In this document: positions 15,001 through 25,926 of the stretch, one piece after another
Numbering within the stretch: position 1 is the stretch's first letter
Layout of the letters: every line of letters starts with the position of its first letter
Program-made: the position numbers and the translations under genes
From: Parachlorella kessleri
Taxonomy: Eukaryota; Chlorophyta; Trebouxiophyceae; Chlorellales; Chlorellaceae
DNA: 64,000 nucleotides
Assembly (NCBI GenBank): GCA_001598975.1
Contig: BBXU01001708.1
Location: 24,810 to 88,809 of the forward strand
Reading direction: 5' to 3'
Notes under the pieces: model-generated
The model's database searches: none
Seen by the model: the letters and a program-made list of their open reading frames with translations, nothing else
Told to the model about the DNA's origin: nothing

Positions 15001-18000
15001 TGGCAACACGCCACCTATGCCCCGGCTTTCGTCGCCGCTGCGCCAAGCGCAAGGCCTGCGGTCCATCAGCAGGGAGGGCATACACAGCATGCGGAGCGTG
15101 CCGAACTTCCTCACCCCCATGACTTCTCTGGGACAGAGCAGCATTACGCCGGCGCCATCCGCGCCTCCGGGCACCCCCACAACTGACGGCCGGGCACTGT
15201 CTGTTCTGGACATGCCAGGTGCGCTGTTCCACATACCACCTAGTGTCCGTGCAGTGGCATAGTTGTAAAGCTGGGAGCTCGCATGCGGCTTTGGCAGGTA
15301 GTGGTGCAGCTGTCCGAAATGGCTGAGCCTGTCCATCATGGCTGCTGCTGTGTGCCTGTATCCAACTGCTGCAACTGGGGTAGTGCTGTAGGGTTGGGCG
15401 AGATATTGGGGGGCGAGGAAGGCATGGCCAGGCAGGTTCCTACCGTCAAGAGGGTGGACTCCCGGGCTCGCGGCATCACCGACAGCATGGAGGCAGCTCC
15501 TGTGTTCGAGATGCCATCCAGGTGCGTTGCAGTGTGTGGCCGCTATGGCAAGGTCTGCCTCGCTTGGCGTGCAGGAAAGCCTGCAAAGGGTTCATGGAGG
15601 GTCCTTGGGAAGCAAGCGCCATTTGGCCACCACAATAGGTGCCAGTTCACGCGAAGTACCCCGGGGAGGTCTCACTGGGTGCCTACTTAGCATGCAGGGC
15701 GAGTGCAGGGTGCAGGTAGTGGGCATCAAGGTGCGAACACTGGTTTTGATGTCCTTGTTGCTAGGCACCCTGGTGCAGCCCCCAGCGCTGAGCTACCTGG
15801 TTTGAGTCCAGCTGCACAGGTGGCCCAGCATGCACGGCGGGCTGCAGCTGCACCGGCACCGGCTGAAGATCCAAGTGCGGGCCACACAGTGCAAGGCACC
15901 CGAGGGCAGTACCTACTGGTCCGATCCAGTGGAGCTAGATGCGACTGTGGGTGGCGCGGCGGTGGTGACGGCGCCGGCGCCGCTGCTGCCGCCGGCAAGC
16001 GCGCTGCCGGCGCCCCGGGCGGCCTACATGATGAGTGTCACTGCTGCGCAGGTAAGCATGTGCATTGACGTGTGTATATCGATGGTGCTACTTTGTTGTC
16101 AGGTTTGTGCACTGTGAGTGAGCATTCCATGTCCTGCATCAGCATACCCTGTCCAACAAGCTTCTGTGCGATTTATTTGTGTCTAGTCCGCAGGGTTTGT
16201 GGCCCAGCCGGCAGTGATGGGTTGAGGCTGGTGTGCTGCTGCAGGTGCCTGGGAGTGAGGGTGCTCTGGCCCTGTACCTCCTGCCACGCTACCTGCTGCG
16301 CAATGCACTCGATGTACCCATCCAGTACAAACAGCAAGGTGGGCAACCCACAACACCGTGGTGTACTGCTCGTTGTAGTGATTTGGCGCCCGAGTGTTTT
16401 GCGAAGCTGGAGGCCCATGTCGTCGCACCATTTTGTTTCCCTGCACCTGCATCTTACATCTGCCAGGTGCACTGAAAAGCTGCCAGGCCTACAAACCGGG
16501 CCTTGATAGGAGGACAAGTCCAATGGGCTTTATTTGGCCTGTTGCGCAGGCACCGGCTTTGAGCGGGAGCTGGAGGCCGGGGCGGCGCGGCCGCTGCGCT
16601 GTGCTGATGCGTCGCGCGCGTTGCGGCTGTGCGTTCGGGTGCAGGAGGCAGGGTGGATGTGGTCGGGTGGCTTTGCCTTGGACACCCCTGGTGACATGTT
16701 CATCAAAATCAGGTGATTGGGCCAGTCTATTGTAAATGGTATAGCTCGCTTCTGCCTGGAAACTATTCAGGGCTGCTATCACTACAGCATATGGCTGCAA
16801 TGGCTGTTGGTGGCAAGACGAGGTCGTCTGGATTGCACGGGCCCCTGACATTCCACGGATGGTGCCTGTGTCACTCGCTACTTTGTACTTTTTATGTTAG
16901 TGTTGTAGTAGCGTCTTCACCTAAGGTCCTAATGCTTTGCTTTTCAACCTTAACTGCAGGCACAGAGACCGTGGGGTGACCATGCTTGTGCGGGTGGATG
17001 TGGCCGCCAGCGCGTCCGGTGTCCTAGTGGTGACCCTATCCCATCACCCCGCCGGCTTTGCGCCATACCGAATAGAAAATTGCACTACCCTCACCCTGCA
17101 TGCGCGTCAACACCGCTGCAAGTGAGTGTACCTAGCCAAGTGCGGCCGCTGCTTGCCACCTGTGTCAAAGCAAGCATCTTTTGCCGTGCATGTGCCACTC
17201 GGAAGAGTCAATCAGCACATGCAGCCGATGTTATGTATGCCACCAGGAAGACCGCTTGGCAAATGAGGGGCAGGTTGAGAGTGAGTTCATGTTGTTGGTC
17301 AGTCAGGCTGCCACGCTGCTTTGGCCCAACAATGGCTGACCTGGCTTGCCCTGCCTGATATACTCGCAGGGAGCAGCAGGATGTGCTGCGGCCCTACTGC
17401 GCCCTCAACTATGCCTGGGACGAGCCCGCCCTGCCGCACAAGCTGGTGCTGGAGCTGCCTGGAGCCAAGTTCCTTGGCATCTTCCAGCTGGATAAGGTAG
17501 GGCCTGGTGGTGCAAGTGATTTACTGATTGCGTTGGTGGTAAAGCTCGTTGCTATCATGAATGTACTCCCACCAAGACTTGAGGCCTGTAATGGTATGTC
17601 TAATTTCTCGTTGCCCTTACTGGTCATAGGCTGCAGTGTGAGCAGACGGTCTAAGGTAGAACTGCATGTGGCATTCGCCCCCTCTATACCCAGCTACGTT
17701 GCTGTGGCCTATCTAGATATTCACAGCTTGTTGCTCTTAGGGACACACGCATGCCTGCTCGCCCGCACACGCACGCACACACCACCACACAAAGCACACC
17801 CTATGTTACCTGCAGGTGGAGCAGGACGTGATGGTCAAGGTGCCCGCCCACCCTGACGAACCCGAACGGAAAGTGAGGGTGCTGGTCCGGGCCGAGGGCC
17901 CCACCAGAGTGCTGTCCGTGCTGGATGTGCACCGTCACTGTCTTGTGGAGGAGCTCCAACGGCCGCCTGCAGCAGCACGCACAGGAGCGTTGCGCACCCA

Positions 18001-21000
18001 GCAGCAGCGGCGCTGGCCTTACCAGCAGTACCTGAACAGCCTGCGCGGGGTTGGCGGCGGCGGGGGCGATAAGGCTGCGGCGGCTGTTGGGGATGCCGAG
18101 GCGGGCGGGTCTGCCAGGGCAGTGCCATCAGGTAAGCCCAAAGTAAGCTGTGGTGCCGTGTCCTTGAATCAGGCTGCCACAGAGTCTGGTGACCAAGCCG
18201 TGCTTGCTGTTTGGAAGCTTGGCGACTGTCCCAGCCTAATGGAGTCACTTTGAACTTTGGTGTTACTCGCACCATGAAGGAGATGGAACACCCAAAGGAC
18301 ATGCGCTCCATGCAGGGCTGCTGTGGGAGGTGAGCGCTGAGCTGGCCTCAGTGGGGGTGTCTCTCGTCAGCCCCTCCCACGAACTGGGGTATGTGCGGGC
18401 AGGCCAGCTGCGGACCACCGTAGCCATGAGCGCCGCCCGCTTTGTTGTGGATCTGGAGGTGAAGACGCTGCAGGTGATGGCTTGGGCGCTGCAGTCATTC
18501 TGTGTGTGGGGGCCGTAGCAGGCTTGCCCGTCCCTTGGCTTGGATGGCTTGCTTGTTGTGAGCAACAGCGGCCGAGGATGGCCTGCAGGTTGAGCTCTAA
18601 ATTGGACCTCAAAAAGCAGGCCGAGGCTTGGTTGTTGCATGGAGCGCAGCTGGCGACATGCTTTCTACCCGCCAGGGGCTCTGCTCCATTAAAGGCTATG
18701 CAGTCTCACTAGAGCATGTCTGCCCTGCAGGTCGACAACCCGAGGCACTGGGTAGCCCACCCCGTGACCCTGGTGCTGCCCGCCCCTGCCAGCCGCCTCA
18801 CCAGCACCATGGCAGCCGCTACGCTGGACAAGCAGCGCAAGAAGCCTGCGCTGAGCCTGCAGCTGGCCGTGTGGCAGCGGCGCCCCGCGGGTGAGCTGGC
18901 TTGGGGCTCCCTTCCTGCTAGGTCAGGGTGGACTGGTGCTTGTGTCGAGCCCCATGAAAGGGACCTGGAATGTCTCATGACACGGCAGGCCCCCGAATGG
19001 AAATGGTGGCCACATGAAGGAAGCACCTCGGCGTTGGTGCCGTTTACCAACAAGGCTTGCAAGTATGGAGCAATAGCACTCGCTGCTGCACTCCTTCCGC
19101 AGGCGTCATCTGCGTTGAGCATGCCGACCTGCAAGTAGCCCCACTGGGAGTTTTCGTGGAGCAGCAGCACGCGCTGCAGCTAGCCGCCTTCCTCTCCTCC
19201 CTCTCGGCCAGCTTCCTACCCGCTGCTGCCACTGGCAGCAGCCCCAGCAGCGGCCTGAAAGCCTCCGTGTCTGGCCACCTTGCCAGCTACTTCAGCATCC
19301 CTACAGGCGCTGCCGGCGTGCACGCTGTGCATGGTGTGGGCGCTGAATTGGGAGGCGTGGGAGGGGCAACGCTACCGCCCGCCAGTCGAGCGGCTAGCAT
19401 GTATGCTGGGGACTTGCCTTCCCCTGGCACAGCAGTGCTGGCTGGCTTAGGGCCCGAGGCAGGGCCGCTGGTGATGCAGCTGCCCCGAGACCTGCTGGTG
19501 GGTTTGTTATGCCCTTGCCCGCCTGTGGTGCCTCTCAACCTAGCGACCTTAACCTTGTGCGGTGCAACGAATGACTCCTGTGAGAATCCTACACAAGTTG
19601 CATGCCTTAACTGATATGAGCCTGCTTGCCAGGGGGGCAGTGCTAGCCCGTGCCTCTTGCCGGGAGGTTGCGATCTGTCTTGACCAGCGAGTGCTTGTGC
19701 ACTCCTGGCCTGCAGGCACTGCTGAGCGGGCAGGGGCAAGGGAGCGTGGCGCAGGGCCAGAAGGTGTACATCGACATCATGACGGCGGGGCCGCTGGACA
19801 TCACCGTCAGCTTCCTGCCTGCGCCCTGGGACCCACAGTCAGGTCAACCTCCTGGCCGTGCAAGCATGTGTAGTGTTACCGGACGGCTTTGTGTTCTAAC
19901 GGTGCCTACATACACAGCCTGCCTCGCTTCCCAAGCGTGCGAGTGCAGGTTGCAATGTGGGGTTTGACCTATGCATATCCATGCGTGATGACTACACCTT
20001 TTTTGGCAGTGTGTGTAGAGAGTGCAGTGCATTCCACCCTGTTCCTCAAACGTTGAGCCGCCTTCTCACAGATGCAAAACCTCCCATGCAGGCGCCGCGG
20101 CGCGGTTCCAGACGCTGCAGCGGCTGCTGTCTTTGGCGGATGTGGAGGATGCGCACCTGCGGCTGGCGGGGCTGGAGCTGCGGCACCCGCTGATGGGCAT
20201 TGAGGCGCTGGCGCAGGTGCTGCAGCGCCACTACATGATGGCGCTCATACCACAGATGTACAAGGTGCGTAGGGGGCACTGCTCAGGGGTGGGTTGTAAC
20301 GTAGGCTGCTGGGTGCCGATGTTAGTGTGCGATTCTGCCAGGTGTGCCATTCTGCCAGGTGTGCCTATGTGCAGGGATTAAGACCCATGTTTGGTGCAAG
20401 GCAGTCGGGTTGATCGACACGATACTGGCAGACCTCGCTCTGCATATTGCTTGTGATGAACGTGTTGTGTCTGGGTGATGAGACACAATATCTTCTTCTT
20501 CCTTTCATTACAGGTGGTGGGTGCGGCTAACGTATTTGGTGACCCCGTGCGGCTGGTCCATCACCTGGGCCTCGGTGTCTGGTCTTTCCTGGCCAGCCCA
20601 GCTGCAGGCAAGTCTTCAACTATCTTCCTGTGCGTGAAGATCACCGGGGCCATTGTTTTGCGTTATCTCAACATCTTGCTAGGATTCCAAACGGTGGTGA
20701 GCCAAGCCCAACCAAGCACGCACCTACAGTTAGAAGCCTAGTGCTGCAGGCCTTGTGGAGAGTGCCCGGCAGCGTGGCCCCCGTCAGTTTGTGGCCGGGC
20801 TGGTGTCAGGCACCCAGGGCCTGGTGGCTAACGTGGTCTTTGCCTTCTCCAACGCCGCCACCAAGGGTTCCGGGGCGGCACGCAAGTTCATTGCAGTGCT
20901 GGGGCTGGACAAGTGAGTGGGTAGGGAAGGTCGTCATGGCATGGTGGTGGGGCCGCAATACAGGGGCAGCTTGTCCGATTGACCACTGCTGAGTTTGGCT

Positions 21001-22757
21001 GTGGGGCGCCATTCAACTACCGAAACTGCTCACTGGTAATGTTGACCCCAGGTTTGAGGTGGGAACCTGGCCTACTGTTTAGCATACACCACCCACAGTA
21101 GGAACCACCGAGCACTGCTGCTAGTGATGGCGTGCTGCAGGTATGACCGGCACTGGGCAGAGGCACAGCTGCGGCGGCAGCGGGTGCACTTTGATGACCA
21201 CCTCGTGCCTGCGCCGGATGCCCTGATGCTTGCTGGGCCACGCAGGGGCAGGCTGGCGCGGCGGGATGACGCAGGCATCTTCGCCGCGGTCATGCGGGGG
21301 GTGGTGGGGGTGATCTCTGAGCCCATTCGCGGTGTTGATGAGGGTAAGGAGAGGGGAGCTGGTCACGCGCCACCGAGGGTGCCCCGTTTGTCACATGCGA
21401 TGGCACGTGGATTGGTTTGAGATTGTGCCTCCAGTGTCACCGGGACAGGCTCCTCCGCAGGCTCGGCCAGGACCAGCATGGCTGCCAAACAACTGTGTGA
21501 TTTCACAGTCATTCACACACATGCCGGTCTGCAAGTCAGCGCTGCCGCTAAGATTGGAGCCTGCCGCATGTCCGTCTGGGCAAAGCATGCTATCCCGCCG
21601 CATCCCACTCTGCTTGTAGGCGGTCTGAGGGGCTTTGTCCACGGCCTCAAGCGCGGCGTGCTTGGCTTTGTGGTGATCCCTCTGGCCAGCCTGCTGGACA
21701 TGTCGGCGAGGGTGGCCGAGTCCATTCGGCGTGCAGTGGCAGGGGCCAGCAGCCTGGCCTGGGTACGGCCGCCCAGGTGAGGCGCCTGCTTAGTATGCTG
21801 CAGGACCGCAACCATGTTTAAATGAAGTTTGTTCCTGCTGACGACGCGTCAGTCGGTCTGCTGGGTGGCCACAACAATAGATTTGCGGCGTTGCTTGACA
21901 CTTGCAAAAGCCTTACAGGGAGCGATGTAGCGAATGTCTTGGCAGCAGCCTGTAAGGCACTTCCTCCCCCCCTCCTGTGTCCCCCCGGGCTGCAGGTATG
22001 TCTGCCCCGGCGAGCTGCTGGCTCCCTACGACTGGCAGGAGGCCATGGGTCGCTGGCTGCTGGCAGAGCTGGACCGCCAGCGGCTTGGGGACCCTGCGGA
22101 AGCGGCAGCAGCACAGGACGCGTTTGTGCTGTGCGTGCCGGCGGCTGCCAATGGCCACTACCTGGTGGCCACCACCACCAAGGTGGGGTTTCCGGGCAGT
22201 GATAGGTTTTGATTGCGGATACAGCGCTGCATGCTGCCCCACGCATGGCTGCCCTGCCCTGGGTCGCTCGGGAGGTGCCTTGGACATCGCCTCTCAGCAG
22301 TGCCATGCGTTGGAGGCATATACCTGGGCTGAGCAGCAAGCGCTCTGGCTCGTGCACTATGTTTTTAATATCTGCAGTGATGCATCATGACGCCCACTGG
22401 GTTGCTGTGCTCCCGCCACACTTTCTACAGGTCCTGTACATCCATGCTCGCGAGCCGATGTGGATGCCACTGGTGAAGTGGAGCGCTCGGCTGGTGGACT
22501 TGGAGCTAGCGACACGCAGTCACAGCGTGCTCAGCATGGTGGCGCTGCACGCTGAACGCACGCTGTTCATGCTCAGCATGTGGGACCAGCTCTCCGACGC
22601 AAGGGCCAGGCCCCGGGGGCCCTGGTCCTACCTGAGGGTTGAGTGCGAGAGCGAGGACGGGGCTGCCAGGTTTGACGACTGGGTGGCTGCTGCGATGATG
22701 GCAGGCCAGCGGCGGGTCACGATACTGTGTCATGCCCAAGTGCTCTCTCTTGGGTGA
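1..22757 (+). CDS. VPS13: VPS13-type intermembrane lipid-transfer protein, 5'-partial, more than 30 exons
   Basis: This encodes a VPS13 family protein, a rod that transfers bulk lipid at membrane contact sites. Many translated exons carry family hallmarks in the expected order: 'DDDEFEDAASDW' near 8350, 'FSTSKHGWEPVLEPW' near 10750, SHR-BD segments at about 14600-17500 including 'YAWDEP' at 17410-17427, and the C-terminal block at 20092-21777. A PH-like end (22431-22757) stops with TGA. Phase-consistent exons include <1-646, 1035-1148, 1334-1616, 2978-3487, 3600-4043, 4287-4510, 4717-4853, 6844-7012, 7220-7613, 7831-7997, 8237-8392, 8675-9688, 10066-10262, 11559-11826, 12099-12228 and 12443-13235. 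Junctions near 2.3, 6.65, 10.8-11.1 and 13.2-13.4 kb are unresolved. The N-terminal chorein part lies largely upstream. Large Ala/Ser/Gln-rich inserts (5111 to about 6646, 8675-9688) are unusual. Which VPS13 paralogue this is cannot be decided. Confidence 0.9.
739..798 (+). repeat. Direct repeat in a VPS13 intron
   Basis: TGCCTTATATCATTAGTTGC occurs at 739-758 and again at 779-798, 40 bases apart, inside the intron between 646 and 1035. Confidence 0.9.
12314..12337 (+). repeat. (CT)12 microsatellite in a VPS13 intron
   Basis: A perfect CT run lies between the exons ending at 12228 and starting at 12443. Confidence 0.95.
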
Positions 22758-22851
22758 ATAGCCTTCTTGCCTGTGGGGGTGCCTGTGGGTGAGAGCTGTA
22801 GTCAGGCTCTTAAATCTATGCGCACGAGGACTTGAGTTGCCAAGGTTGCAG

Positions 22852-22856
22852 TGTAA
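22852..22856 (+). other. TGTAA poly(A) signal of the VPS13 gene
   Basis: TGTAA, the usual green-algal polyadenylation signal, lies about 95 bases after the VPS13 stop codon. Confidence 0.5.
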
Positions 22857-23478
22857 TAGGCGGCTAGACTATTCCAGCACGGCGCCTTCTTCCCTCACCC
22901 TACTTGGGCAAACCTATTGAGGCATAGAGAATGCTTTGAGACCATGCTAATGCATGTCCTAGAAATGATGCATTGTACTGAGGGCCACAACAAACTATTC
23001 TAGAGATCTTATGCATTACCCTTACGTCTCGCAGGTGTGTACATGTGCTACTCAATGCTCTCTTTTTGCAACGTGCTTACGCCTATGTTTGCCTTTTTGC
23101 TTGCTTCATCGTGTTAAGCGATTTTCTCCAATAGATACACTTCAACACTGAGATTTGTCAAGGTTGGCTGACCTAGTTGCTGTTGCGGTGCGGGCTGTTG
23201 GAGTGACTTGATTTGCCGGTTAGGCTTACGAGTATGTTTGATTTGTTGAAGTTTTGTTTCAGCATGTTTTATGCAACACTGACTCAACGCAGAAGGATTC
23301 AAGTGCGTGGGGAGCCAAGCCAGTTACTTTGGGGGTTACCATGGCTCAAGCTGACTTCCCAAGCTGTATGCAAGCCTAGGGAGATCCCGGATGTTGATGG
23401 TGGGGGGTTCACAAGCCCGGATGTGGCGATCAACCTCGGCGCGGGCGCCTGGGATCGTAGTAACCTTATGGACTTGGG

Positions 23479-23672
23479 GGGCATTCACACAGGCTGGGCC
23501 GAACTACGCGAACCGGGCAATCGCCGTTGCTCCCTTCAGCCTGTGTAACGTGAACAGATTGGGAAAGATATATTATAGGAGAAGCGGCAGGCGATTTGGA
23601 CACCCTCGAGCCTAAACGGTGACCCCCAAAACTGCGTAGTTCGGGCCGAACTACGCCCTGTGTGAATGCCCT
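23479..23672. mobile_element. MITE-like element with 15-bp perfect terminal inverted repeats
   Basis: GGGCATTCACACAGG at 23479-23493 is the exact reverse complement of CCTGTGTGAATGCCC at 23658-23672. The flanks are ACTTGG on the left and TCTTGG on the right, a possible 5-6 bp target-site duplication with one mismatch. The 194-bp body has no coding capacity. It contains GGGCCGAACTACGC twice, the second copy forming the right arm of a near-perfect palindrome at about 23633-23655. This fits a non-autonomous DNA transposon; the superfamily cannot be told from one copy. Confidence 0.6.
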
Positions 23673-24106
23673 CTTGGATTACCAATGGAGTATGACGGAC
23701 AGTTTCCGCTGGGCTGGCTGATAGGCGTATGCTGTTGTAGGAGCTGTGCTACATTGTTGCGGCAAACCAGTCCTTGAGAACGTCGGCTCCCTTACGGGAC
23801 TGGGTCACTGACGCAACAAGCGTCGCTGGTACCTCACTTCAAGTGACCAGACAGAGCGAAAGCTCGAGGTAAGCTGGCGGTGGCATCAGCTTATTTTATT
23901 CGGTGATCCCTGCCGTGAATGGGTGTCGATGCTACTTTTAGATCCGCAGGTTCCAAGTCTTTGCAAATGGACAATGCTGGCAGTGGCCAAGCCCTGCTCC
24001 AGGGGTGGCCCGGCATGACTTGCAAAGCCAACTTGTGTCAATTTCCCTGGAATGTAAAATGCCTGGGCTTTAAACATGTTGTCTGTCCTTCGGACTGTCT
24101 GGGAAG

Positions 24107-24114
24107 AATAAATA
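24107..24114 (+). promoter_or_regulatory. TATA-like element of the GST-like gene
   Basis: AATAAATA lies about 55 bases upstream of the ATG at 24168, followed by a C-run. The position suits a core promoter with a short 5' leader. The assignment rests on position alone. Confidence 0.3.
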
Positions 24115-24167
24115 GCCCCCCACATCGCCTCTCTTTTGTGGCCTCCAGGCGACTTCCAGACAACAGC

Positions 24168-25310
24168 ATGGCTGCTGACACATCTAGCTGCCCGGCCCTC
24201 ATCGGTATTAGTCTCTCACACTACGTAGAAAAGGCCCGCTGGGGCCTGCAGCGCTATGGCATACATTACACAGAAGAGATGCATGCGCCAGGGCCCCACC
24301 GCTTCGCAGTCAAGGCAGCCGGCGGGTGCGGCACTGTGCCCTGCCTGCGGCTCCCACGCCCTCCCAGCAGCAGCGGAAGCAGCAGCCAGACCGGCAGCGC
24401 CAGCACGGAAGGATCGAGCTGTCAGACTAGCAGTGCTGCTGCTGGCCGTACCTGCGTGGATGGGTCCACGGCAATTCTGCATTGGGTGGATGAGCAGGCC
24501 TCTTCCCTGGCTGCAGCAGCAGGGCAGCCCCAGCCGTTGCCACCGCTCTTCCCGCCAGGGGAGGCAGGGCAGGAGGTGGAGCAGCTGTGTAAAGAGTTTG
24601 ATGATCGGCTGGGCCCGGCAGTGCGGTGCTGGGTCTACTCGCACCTGCTGTACACGCCCTGCATAGCACGGGCCATGGCCTCCCCGCCTGCCCCGCTATG
24701 GGAGAGGATGGCTATGCGCTGTGGCGGCTGGTGGCTGCTCCGGCCTCTCATGGTGAAGGTAAGCATCTACAAGCGCCAGCAGATTGAGGTGGCTTCTTGA
24801 CTCCTTGCGACGTTTCCACAATATCATGGGCTGCGTCTGAGGTGGGCGTCGTAGCGCTAGGGGGTGATACTGGTGCCGTTTGGGTCTGCTGAACCTGCTG
24901 GTGTCAACACAGGCATGGCGATGCCCGAGTAACAGCTTGACGGCGGAGTTTCCTTGCCATCAAAGTATATGCTGCTGCACCCTGCCCAGCAGGGCATGAG
25001 GATCAACCCAGAGAACGGCAAGGCCAAGCTCCAGCGCATCCGCAGCATCTTCGACAGCGTGGCAGAGCGGCTGGCTGACGGCAGACCCTACCTGGTGGGC
25101 GATGCCTTCACAGCTGCCGACCTCACTTTTGCTGCGCTAGCTGCACCAGCGGTGGGGCAGCCATATGCGGTGGCTCCGGGGCTGGGAGAAGAGACCCCGC
25201 CAGAGATGAGGGAGGTGCTACTAGAGCTGCGGGCGCACCCTGCTGGCAAGTTTGCGCTGAGGCTTTGGGAAAAGGAGAGGCATGCGGTGTTGGGGCGGCC
25301 GAGGCTGTGA
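24168..25310 (+). CDS. Glutathione S-transferase-like protein
   Basis: The two exons 24168-24758 and 24993-25310 join in phase 0 (gtaagc donor, cag acceptor) to give 302 residues. Residues 1-90 resemble a thioredoxin-fold GST N-domain: 'LSHYVEKARWGLQRYGIHY', then 'GCGTVPCLRLP' with the conserved cis-Pro region. After a Ser/Gly-rich insert comes 'VDGSTAILHWVDEQ', matching the glutathione-binding (E/D)S-x-x-I motif. The second exon carries the helical C-domain with 'YLVGDAFTAADLTFAALAAP'. The low-complexity insert inside the thioredoxin-like domain (about residues 65-95) is atypical and may be a surface loop. Upstream in-frame codons exist back to 23919, but the ATG at 24168 starts the recognisable domain. 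The substrate and GST class are unknown, and conjugating activity is not shown. Confidence 0.8.
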
Positions 25311-25926
25311 GTAGTGTGCACGCAAGGGTTGCCTGGTTGAGAACGACGATTTGGTGCGAGACGAGGTTGTTGTCTGCTTGGCAGGCTTCTCGTGGGTATC
25401 TGACCTAGAGATACGATGGAGGGGTGCGCCCGCTTCCTTCCTGGACCCTGTCTTTCACTTTCACACCCCTGGCTATTTGCCTGGGGACCATCTCGAGCCT
25501 TGGGTCACCTGGCTGTCGGCAGGTGGTAATTGTGCACTATTGGTGCACTAAGGGCGAGCTGCCGCACCCTGGTGGGAGACTTTTGAAATGAGCTGGCAGG
25601 CAGGACAGGATGTCGTCTTGCAAGCTGTCGTACTCCTCTTGGACATACCAGCCGGTGCCAACCTGCACAGGCAGGAAAGCTGACCTGTACATCCCAGCCG
25701 TAAGACAGTCAAAGCCATCCCCCCTCGCCCCCCACACACCATCAACCACCATGGTGCACCACTAAACCAGACCAGACCCTCAAGAGATGAGCTGGTGTGC
25801 CACGTCAGGGTGAGTCAGCTCAGGAACGACATGTCCCTTCCGAGATGTTATACCTTACATACACATGCAGTCCCATCTCCACTGTGCGTCCCCAGTCTTA
25901 TCGAAATCTGCTTGCCAAAGCACGTC
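25311..25926. other. Intergenic region; 5' part of the duplicated segment
   Basis: No gene is seen. From about 25553 the sequence becomes similar to the region from 28741, starting with the shared GCGAGCTGCCGCACCCTG. The tandem duplication of the following leucine-rich gene therefore includes its upstream flank. Confidence 0.55.

Larger units (their letters stand above)
22758..24167. other. Intergenic region between VPS13 and the GST-like gene
   Basis: I see no convincing gene here. It holds the 3' end of the VPS13 transcript, a MITE-like element (listed separately) and the promoter side of the GST-like gene. Open frames are short and share no recognisable protein pattern. Confidence 0.6.
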
